Assembly (NCBI GenBank): GCA_900549355.1
Contig: UROA01000049.1
Coordinates: 1 to 12,856 of the forward strand
From: an uncultured Collinsella sp.
GTDB taxonomy: Bacteria; Actinomycetota; Coriobacteriia; Coriobacteriales; Coriobacteriaceae
Direction: 5' to 3'
DNA: 12,856 nucleotides
The notes beneath the pieces were generated by a model. It did not search any database. It worked only from the letters and a program-made list of their open reading frames with translations, and was not told the origin of the DNA. Below are positions 6,299 to 10,804 of this stretch, piece by piece. Positions within the stretch are counted from its first letter, which is position 1, and the number at the start of each line of letters is the position of its first letter. Both the position numbers and the translations under genes were made by a program.

Positions 6299-7024
6299 AT
6301 GGAGTACATGCAGGTCAACCGCTCCAACGATCGCGCCGCCAACGAGTTGCGCCCCGTTAAGCTCACCCGTGGCGTCATGAAGCACGCCCACGGCTCGTGT
6401 TTGGCCGAGTTCGGTGACACGCGCGTGCTGTGCGCCGCCACTATCGAGGAGGGCGTGCCGGGCTGGCGAAAGGGAGCTAAGGCCGGCTGGGTGACCGCGG
6501 AATACGCCATGCTGCCGGCGTCGACCGGCAAGCGCTGCAAGCGCGAACACGCCAACCGCAAGGGTCGCTCCATGGAGATCGAGCGCCTCATTGGCCGCAG
6601 CCTGCGTACCGTCGTCAACATGAAGGCGCTCGGCGAGTACACCGTCACCGTCGACTGCGATGTGATTCAGGCCGATGGCGGCACGCGTACAGCGAGCATC
6701 ACCGGCGCCTGGGTGGCGCTGCACGACGCCCTCGCCATGTGGGTCGAGGCGGGCAAGATCGAACGCATCCCGCTTATCGGCCAGGTGGCTGCCATCTCCA
6801 TGGGCGTTGTCGACGGCAATACGCTGCTTGACCTCGATTATTCGGAGGACAGCCATGCCGAGGTCGACATGAACCTCGTCGCCACCGACACCGGCGAGAT
6901 GATCGAGCTCCAGGGCACCGGCGAGCAGGCGCCCTTTGACCGCAAACGCCTCAACGCCCTGCTCGACCTGGGCGACAAGGGTATCGCCGAGCTCATCGAG
7001 CTTCAGCGCCAAGCCATCGCCTAA
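6299..7024 (+). CDS. rph: ribonuclease PH
   Basis: RNase PH is a phosphate-dependent 3'-to-5' exonuclease that trims tRNA precursors near the CCA end and works as a hexameric ring. The 241 residues match the family length. Recognisable parts are the N-terminal RSNDRAANELRPV, the EYAMLPAST segment, RKGRSMEIERLIGRSLR, the GGTRT phosphate-binding motif at 127-131, and the DLDYSEDSHAEVDMN stretch. The ATG at 6299 has an AAAGG site at 6286-6290; a second in-frame ATG at 6308 is less well placed. A hairpin terminator starts at its stop codon. Confidence 0.95.
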   Translation: MEYMQVNRSNDRAANELRPVKLTRGVMKHAHGSCLAEFGDTRVLCAATIEEGVPGWRKGAKAGWVTAEYAMLPASTGKRCKREHANRKGRSMEIERLIGRSLRTVVNMKALGEYTVTVDCDVIQADGGTRTASITGAWVALHDALAMWVEAGKIERIPLIGQVAAISMGVVDGNTLLDLDYSEDSHAEVDMNLVATDTGEMIELQGTGEQAPFDRKRLNALLDLGDKGIAELIELQRQAIA

Positions 7025-7060
7025 CCTGCCAAAAGGGACGGGTTTATTTTGGTAGGTTTT
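7024..7060 (+). terminator. probable terminator after rph, with a GGGACGG loop
   Basis: ACCTGCCAAAA (7024-7034) pairs with TTTTGGTAGGT (7047-7057) over 11 bp with one G-U pair, followed by TTTTATC. The 12-base loop reads GGGACGGGTTTA, a motif that recurs in two other gene gaps (2688-2700 on the minus strand, and 8321-8334). The structure may therefore derive from a small repeat element. Confidence 0.65.
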
Positions 7061-7164
7061 ATCTGCTGAAATGCTGCGTTGAAAGGTCCGATCGCCTGAG
7101 AGGGGAGAGGTCAAGTGCCCAAACGCCCCTCACGCGGCTTGCTATAGAGACAAGGAGGCCAGTT

Positions 7165-7806
7165 ATGGCACTTGAGAAGATCGACATCGACACCCTCGAC
7201 CCGGCGGCGACCATCGTCGTGGCAACCGGAAACGCTCATAAACTCACCGAGATCGAGGCCATTTTGGGCAAGGTCATGCCCGAGGTGCGCTTTGTGGCGC
7301 TCGGCCAGCTGGGCGATTTTGAGGATCCCGAGGAAAACGGCACGACGTTTTTGGAGAACGCCATCATCAAGGCGCAGGCTGCGGTCGAGGAGACGGGTCT
7401 TATGGCCATTGCCGACGATTCGGGCTTGGTCGTCGACGCGCTGGACGGTGAGCCCGGTGTGTATAGCGCGCGCTACGCGGGCGTTCACGGCGACGACGCC
7501 GCCAACAATGCCAAGCTGCTCGTGAATCTGGATGGCGTGGCCGACGAGGATCGCACCGCGCGCTTTATGAGCGTCGTCGCGCTCATCGACACGGACGGTT
7601 TGGTCACCTATGGCGAGGGCGCCTGCGAGGGCGTTATCGCGCACGAGGGCCGCGGCGATCACGGCTTTGGCTACGACCCGCTGTTCCTGCCGGTCGACAC
7701 GCCGGGCAAGACCATGGCCGAGCTGACGGCTGACGAGAAGAACGCCATCAGCCATCGTTTCCACGCGCTCGAGCATCTGTCCGCCAAGCTGACGGGCGAG
7801 GAGTAG
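7165..7806 (+). CDS. rdgB: XTP/dITP diphosphatase (RdgB/HAM1 family)
   Basis: This enzyme hydrolyses ITP, dITP and XTP to monophosphates and keeps deaminated purines out of RNA and DNA. The 213-residue protein has the family motifs in order: TGNAHK at 21-26, the FLENAIIKA segment, ADDSGL with Asp84 and Asp85, PGVYSARYAG, and HGFGYDPLF with Asp171. The final part, EKNAISHRFHAL, is also typical. A strong AAGGAGG site at 7152-7158 sets the ATG at 7165. A possible TATAGA -10 lies at 7143-7148, but no clear -35 accompanies it. The 140-base gap after rph carries a terminator, so a separate promoter is likely. It is followed 3 bases later by dtd. Confidence 0.94.
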   Translation: MALEKIDIDTLDPAATIVVATGNAHKLTEIEAILGKVMPEVRFVALGQLGDFEDPEENGTTFLENAIIKAQAAVEETGLMAIADDSGLVVDALDGEPGVYSARYAGVHGDDAANNAKLLVNLDGVADEDRTARFMSVVALIDTDGLVTYGEGACEGVIAHEGRGDHGFGYDPLFLPVDTPGKTMAELTADEKNAISHRFHALEHLSAKLTGEE

Positions 7807-7809
7807 ACC

Positions 7810-8256
7810 GTGCGTGCGGTGGTGCAGCGCGTGCTCAACGCCGGCGTGACGGTCGACGGCGAGTGCGTGGGCCGCATTGGACGCGGCTACCTGGTGCTGC
7901 TGGGTGTGGGCCATGGCGATACGCATGCCGAGGCCGACAAGCTGTGGGGCAAGCTCCGCGGGCTGCGCATCAACGAGGACGAGAACGGCAAGACCAACTT
8001 GGCGCTTGCCGATGTCGACGGCGAGGTGCTCGTGGTGTCGCAGTTCACGCTGTTCGCTGACTGCCGCCACGGTCGCCGTCCGTCGTTTACCGATGCCGGC
8101 GCGCCCGATGTTGCCAACGAGCTCTACGAGTACTTCCTGACGCTCGTTCGTCAAGATGTCGAACACGTGGCGCACGGCATCTTTGGCGCCGATATGAAAG
8201 TCGATCTTGTCAACGACGGTCCGTTCACCATCGTCTTGGACACCGACAACCTTTAG
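7810..8256 (+). CDS. dtd: D-aminoacyl-tRNA deacylase DTD
   Basis: DTD removes D-amino acids, and glycine from tRNA-Ala, from mischarged tRNAs in the cytosol. The 148 residues match the usual length. Key motifs are MRAVVQRV at the start, SQFTLFAD (77-84), RGRRPSF-like RHGRRPSF, and NDGPFTI (135-141) with the Gly137-Pro138 dipeptide that excludes L-amino acids. It starts at GTG, 3 bases after the rdgB stop. Its Shine-Dalgarno GAGGAG (7798-7803) lies at the end of the rdgB frame, so translation is probably coupled. A perfect palindrome follows directly after the stop codon. Confidence 0.95.
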   Translation: MRAVVQRVLNAGVTVDGECVGRIGRGYLVLLGVGHGDTHAEADKLWGKLRGLRINEDENGKTNLALADVDGEVLVVSQFTLFADCRHGRRPSFTDAGAPDVANELYEYFLTLVRQDVEHVAHGIFGADMKVDLVNDGPFTIVLDTDNL

Positions 8257-8284
8257 GTTACGCGGTTTTACCAAACCGCGTAAC
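8257..8284. repeat. perfect GTTACG-type palindrome after dtd
   Basis: GTTACGCGGTTT (8257-8268) pairs perfectly over 12 bp with AAACCGCGTAAC (8273-8284) around the loop TACC. It begins at the first base after the dtd stop. A near twin lies just after the lysS stop (12772-12801). No T-run follows in the plus direction. It may end or stabilise the rdgB-dtd transcript, or be a REP-like element. Confidence 0.85.
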
Positions 8285-8320
8285 AACTGGTCATGCGAGA
8301 TTGTCGTCTGGTACGTATTT

Positions 8321-8334
8321 GGGACGGGGCTTAT
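8321..8334 (+). repeat. GGGACGG-type short repeat
   Basis: GGGACGG followed by a T/A-rich stretch occurs here, in the loop of the rph terminator (7035-7047), and on the minus strand at 2688-2700 between asnB and murE. All three copies are in gene gaps. The shared core is only about 13 bases, so a common origin is an inference. Confidence 0.4.
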
Positions 8335-8342
8335 TTAGCTAC

Positions 8343-8372
8343 TTGCGTATGGCGGCAGCAGGGTGCTATAGT
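8343..8372 (+). promoter_or_regulatory. veg: probable promoter of veg-ispE
   Basis: A TTGCGT -35 box (8343-8348) lies 18 bases before a TATAGT -10 box (8367-8372). The bases TGC directly before the -10 box make it an extended -10. The -35 box is the same as the one proposed for murE. The veg promoter of Bacillus is known to be very strong; whether this one is cannot be read from sequence. Confidence 0.7.
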
Positions 8373-8392
8373 ATTAGAGTTTTGTCTATCTT

Positions 8393-8412
8393 AGGGGTAT
8401 TATCCCCTTTTT
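8393..8412 (+). terminator. terminator-like hairpin in the veg leader
   Basis: AGGGG (8393-8397) pairs with CCCCT (8404-8408) around TATTAT, followed by five T. It lies downstream of the proposed start site (near 8379) and before the veg Shine-Dalgarno. It could be a weak attenuator. The 5-bp stem is short, so the effect may be small. Confidence 0.4.
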
Positions 8413-8439
8413 GAATTGCACCTTCTGGAGGCCCTGTTC

Positions 8440-8736
8440 ATGGAAGAGATGGAAGTCAATCACGTCGACGACATCCACGAGAAGCTGACCGATATGGTGG
8501 GCGATCGCGTCAAGGTTAAGGCCAACATGGGCCGTACCCGCGTCGTCGAGCGCATGGGCACCATCAAGAGCGTCCACCCGGCCGTCTTCATTGTCGAGGT
8601 TGACGAGCGTCGTGGCCGCAAGTCGCGTCAGTCCTACCAGTATATCGATGTGCTCACCGGTCAGGTCGAGCTGTTCGACCCCGAGAGCGGCGAGCATATC
8701 TTTACCCCGCTCGGCAATCAGCTCGAGGAGCATTAA
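8440..8736 (+). CDS. veg: Veg family protein
   Basis: This is a small 98-residue protein of the Veg family (DUF1021). The region from IHEKL to VELFDP aligns well from memory with Bacillus subtilis Veg: a conserved K-x-N-x-G-R core (VKANMGRTRVVERMG), the hydrophobic HPAVFIVEVDE strand, and SYQYIDVLTGQVELF. In Bacillus the protein affects biofilm formation and spore germination, and its biochemical role is not settled. A TTG at 8416 is in frame, but I choose ATG 8440 because GGAGG (8427-8431) lies 8 bases before it. A strong-looking promoter precedes the gene. It is 2 bases upstream of ispE; in Bacillus, veg also lies close to ispE, with sspF between them. Confidence 0.88.
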   Translation: MEEMEVNHVDDIHEKLTDMVGDRVKVKANMGRTRVVERMGTIKSVHPAVFIVEVDERRGRKSRQSYQYIDVLTGQVELFDPESGEHIFTPLGNQLEEH

Positions 8737-8738
8737 CG

Positions 8739-9635
8739 GTGACCGATCGGTCCCTGACTCTTTCCGCGCCGGCAAAGATTAACCTCTACCTGGGGGTTCA
8801 TACCGAGCGCGATGACCGCGGCTACCACAGGGTCGATTCCCTGATGGCGGCCGTCGGTCTTTCCGATACCGTGACGGTCACGCCGGCGCAGGCGCTGACC
8901 GTCCAGACGGTTCCGGCATCAGATTTTCCCATGCAAAAGAATACGGCGTATCGGGCTGCGGTTGCTATGGCCGAGCATTATGGTCGCGAGGCAAACATCT
9001 GCGTGACGATTGAGAAGCGCATTCCATTGTGCGCCGGCTTGGGCGGCCCCTCGACGGATGCGGCCGCGGTCATTGTCGCCTTGGCAGAGCTCTGGGGCAT
9101 TGATCGCACCGACCCAGCGCTCGACGATATTGCGCGGGGCATTGGTGCTGACGTCCCGTTCTTTTTGCACGCGAGTCCTGCGTTCTACGTAGGTGGGGGA
9201 GACGTGCTGGCAACTGAGTACCCCGCGCTGCCCGCGACGCCCGTCGTGCTGGTCAAGCCGCGCGAGGCAAGCGTTTCGACAATTGAAGCCTATCGACGTT
9301 TTGACGAGGCCCCGGTGCCTGCGGACAAGCCCGGCGCGATAGCTTCTGCCTTGCGTGCTGGTGATGCCGAGACGGCATATGCACTCATCCATAATAATCT
9401 GGGTGTCATTTCCGCACAGATGGAGTCGCAGATTCAAACGGTCCTCGACTGGCTGCGTAAACAGGACGGAACCGTTGCTGTAGATGTGTGCGGATCGGGT
9501 GCCTGCTCGTTTGCCATTTGCGACACCGCTGCCACGGTCGAAAGGCTTGCCGATGCTGTCCAGCAAAATGGCTGGTGGGCCTGCGCGACTGAGCTTATTC
9601 CCAACACGGTTCAAATCGACGCGCCAAAGAAATAA
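8739..9635 (+). CDS. ispE: 4-diphosphocytidyl-2-C-methyl-D-erythritol kinase IspE
   Basis: IspE is an ATP-dependent GHMP kinase of the non-mevalonate isoprenoid pathway. It phosphorylates CDP-methylerythritol and so feeds the undecaprenyl carrier lipid. The 298 residues show APAKINLYLGV with Lys13 at the N-terminus, the ATP-binding loop PLCAGLGGPSTDAAA (from Pro96), GADVPFFL with the likely catalytic Asp138, and the C-terminal CGSGACSFAI glycine motif. The ATP loop differs slightly from the common GLGGGSSDAA form. The GTG start at 8739 follows GAGGAG (8725-8730), which lies inside the end of veg, so translation is probably coupled. No terminator is seen before tRNA-Pro. Confidence 0.95.
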   Translation: MTDRSLTLSAPAKINLYLGVHTERDDRGYHRVDSLMAAVGLSDTVTVTPAQALTVQTVPASDFPMQKNTAYRAAVAMAEHYGREANICVTIEKRIPLCAGLGGPSTDAAAVIVALAELWGIDRTDPALDDIARGIGADVPFFLHASPAFYVGGGDVLATEYPALPATPVVLVKPREASVSTIEAYRRFDEAPVPADKPGAIASALRAGDAETAYALIHNNLGVISAQMESQIQTVLDWLRKQDGTVAVDVCGSGACSFAICDTAATVERLADAVQQNGWWACATELIPNTVQIDAPKK

Positions 9636-9664
9636 AAATTTCTCTAGCACGCGGCGAAAATCTT

Positions 9665-9673
9665 TGTTACTAT
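9665..9673 (+). promoter_or_regulatory. extended -10 promoter element for tRNA-Pro
   Basis: TGT followed by TACTAT (9668-9673) forms an extended -10 box 11 bases before the mature tRNA start. An overlapping TATAGT at 9671-9676 is an alternative. No good -35 box is visible, which an extended -10 promoter can tolerate. Confidence 0.5.
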
Positions 9674-9684
9674 AGTCGAGCTAA

Positions 9685-9761
9685 CGGGTTGTGGCTCAGT
9701 TTGGTAGAGCACTGCGTTCGGGACGCAGGGGTCGCTGGTTCAAATCCAGTCAACCCGACCA
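9685..9761 (+). tRNA. tRNA-Pro (anticodon CGG)
   Basis: A complete cloverleaf is present. The acceptor stem CGGGTTG/CAACCCG is perfect, and the anticodon stem CTGCG/CGCAG encloses the loop TTCGGGA. This puts CGG at 34-36, which reads the proline codon CCG. The T-arm is CTGGT-TCAAATC-type and CCA is encoded. The C at position 1 is usual for bacterial tRNA-Pro. It is a single gene between ispE and tatA with its own terminator. Confidence 0.95.
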
Positions 9762-9771
9762 GAGCATGAGG

Positions 9772-9800
9772 AGGGACCGCTTCTTGCGGTCCCTTTTTTT
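9772..9800 (+). terminator. intrinsic terminator of tRNA-Pro
   Basis: AGGGACCGC (9772-9780) pairs perfectly with GCGGTCCCT (9786-9794) around TTCTT, followed by seven T (9794-9800). It begins 11 bases after the CCA end. Confidence 0.93.
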
Positions 9801-9808
9801 AGCTAGTG

Positions 9809-9837
9809 TTGTGATACCGCGATACCCGCGGTATACT
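9809..9837 (+). promoter_or_regulatory. tatA: probable promoter of tatA
   Basis: A TTGTGA -35 box (9809-9814) is spaced exactly 17 bases from a TATACT -10 box (9832-9837). It lies 8 bases after the tRNA-Pro terminator and gives a leader of about 30 bases before the tatA ATG. Confidence 0.72.
9814..9834. promoter_or_regulatory. inverted repeat inside the tatA promoter, possible operator
   Basis: ATACCGC (9814-9820) and GCGGTAT (9828-9834) form a perfect inverted repeat with a 7-base spacer. The repeat fills the promoter spacer and overlaps the -10 box. This position suits a repressor site. No regulator gene is in the window, and the dyad could instead be a chance GC-rich repeat. Confidence 0.4.
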
Positions 9838-9873
9838 CATTCGAGCTTGTCTCGCTGTATTGTGGAGGTCTAC

Positions 9874-10149
9874 ATGTTTGGACTGAGGGCTCCTGAGCTC
9901 ATCATTATTCTCGTCGTTGTCCTGATTATCTTCGGGCCCAAGAACCTGCCGAAGCTCGGCAAGTCCCTCGGCTCTACCGTCAAGAATATCCGTGAGGGTA
10001 TGGAGGGCGACGATAAGGCCGAGACCAAGCAGGCCGAGGAGGTCGTGGTCGAGCAGTCCGAGGAGGACAAGGAGATCGCTGAGCTCGAGGCCAAGCTCGC
10101 TGCTGCCAAGAAGAAGCAGGCAGAGGACAGCGACGCGGACGCAGAGTAG
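9874..10149 (+). CDS. tatA: Sec-independent translocase subunit TatA/E
   Basis: TatA-type protein of 91 residues, a pore-forming part of the twin-arginine system that exports folded proteins across the membrane. One N-terminal membrane helix (about residues 8-20, LIIILVVVLIIFG) is followed by the FGPKNLPKLGKSLG hinge, the amphipathic helix, and a highly charged Glu/Lys-rich tail that is probably helical. The open frame extends back through tRNA-Pro, but GGAGG (9864-9868), 5 bases before ATG 9874, decides the start. tatC is not in the window, so the partner must be elsewhere. It appears monocistronic, with its own promoter and a terminator. The sequence alone does not separate the TatA, TatB and TatE roles with certainty. 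Confidence 0.92.
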   Translation: MFGLRAPELIIILVVVLIIFGPKNLPKLGKSLGSTVKNIREGMEGDDKAETKQAEEVVVEQSEEDKEIAELEAKLAAAKKKQAEDSDADAE

Positions 10150-10174
10150 TCCCATCCCTTTGGGGTGAGCACCT

Positions 10175-10207
10175 GACCGGCTTGCCCGCAGGCTAGCCGG
10201 TCTTTTT
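10175..10207 (+). terminator. intrinsic terminator after tatA
   Basis: GACCGGCT (10175-10182) pairs perfectly with AGCCGGTC (10195-10202). A T-T mismatch and a further GCC/GGC stem lie inside, then five T. It is a strong terminator 26 bases after the tatA stop. Confidence 0.9.
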
Positions 10208-10214
10208 CGTTTTG

Positions 10215-10235
10215 TTGACAGTTGATTGTTGATCA
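10215..10235 (+). promoter_or_regulatory. greA: possible greA promoter region with heptad repeats
   Basis: A consensus TTGACA (10215-10220) is followed by TTGATT (10222) and TTGATC (10229), three TTGA units with a 7-base period. The preceding terminator means greA needs its own promoter. However, no good -10 box lies 16-18 bases after TTGACA. AGATAT at 10245-10250, 17 bases after the second unit, is the best candidate. Confidence 0.35.
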
Positions 10236-10254
10236 GAGTTGGGGAGATATCCGT

Positions 10255-10725
10255 ATGGACGCAAGCCAGATCGTACTGACCGCTGAGGGCCGCCAGAAGC
10301 TCGTCGAGGAGCTCGCTTGGCGTGAGGGCGATTACGCCAAGGAGATCGTCGAGGACATCAAGGAAGCCCGCGCGTTCGGCGACCTTTCGGAGAACTCCGA
10401 GTACGACGCCGCTAAGGACAAGCAGGCCCAGAACGCCGCTCGTATTGCCGAGATCCAGGCCATCCTCGCCAACGCTCAGGTTGCTGCCACCACGGGCGAC
10501 CTGACCGTCTCCATCGGTTCCACCGTTTCGCTGATTGATCCCAACGGCGAGGTCATGGAAGTCACGCTCGTCGGTACCACCGAGACCAACTCGCTCGAGC
10601 ACAAGATTTCCAACGAGTCTCCGGTCGGTCACGCCATCATCGGTCACGGCGAGGGCGACTCCGTCGAGGTCGTTACGCCTTCCGGCAAGACTCGCGTCTA
10701 CACCATCGCCAAGATCGCACGCTAG
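10255..10725 (+). CDS. greA: transcription elongation factor GreA
   Basis: GreA enters the secondary channel of backtracked RNA polymerase and stimulates cleavage of the RNA 3' end. The 156 residues have normal length. The N-terminal coiled-coil hairpin covers about 1-78 and carries the tip acidic residues Asp43 and Glu46 in FGDLSENSEYDAAK. The C-terminal FKBP-like domain (about 82-156) includes the typical ISNESPVGHAIIGHGEGD segment. The frame reaches back to 10222, but GGGGAG (10241-10246), 8 bases before ATG 10255, and alignment with the family favour the later start. lysS follows after 79 bases; greA-lysS adjacency is common in Gram-positive bacteria. Confidence 0.95.
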   Translation: MDASQIVLTAEGRQKLVEELAWREGDYAKEIVEDIKEARAFGDLSENSEYDAAKDKQAQNAARIAEIQAILANAQVAATTGDLTVSIGSTVSLIDPNGEVMEVTLVGTTETNSLEHKISNESPVGHAIIGHGEGDSVEVVTPSGKTRVYTIAKIAR

Positions 10726-10753
10726 ACCACGGTCCCGCGTAAAGGTATGTTTT

Positions 10754-10790
10754 CGCTCCCTGGGACCGAATCCTGGGGAGCGTTTTAGTT
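10754..10790 (+). terminator. terminator or attenuator between greA and lysS
   Basis: CGCTCCC (10754-10760) pairs with GGGAGCG (10776-10782), with a small inner GG/CC stem, followed by TTTTAGTTT. A second segment, CGGTCCC (10730-10736), is a perfect complement to GGGACCG (10762-10768) in the hairpin loop. The two pairings cross, so they would exclude each other or form a pseudoknot, as an antiterminator would. The lysS Shine-Dalgarno follows at 10792-10797. Confidence 0.6.
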
Positions 10791-10804
10791 TGAGGAGCTA
10801 ACTT

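Noticed and set aside
5780..7114. 444-codon minus-strand frame across murI and rph
   Set aside because: It overlaps two well-supported plus-strand enzymes and has no recognisable domain.
9691..9873. Upstream extension of the tatA frame through tRNA-Pro
   Set aside because: This part translates the tRNA and its terminator. The GGAGG-supported ATG at 9874 starts exactly at the TatA membrane helix.
10747..10788. 13-codon leader peptide before lysS (ATG at 10747)
   Set aside because: Its AAAGG is only 1 base from the ATG, it contains no lysine codons, and it mostly translates the terminator hairpin.
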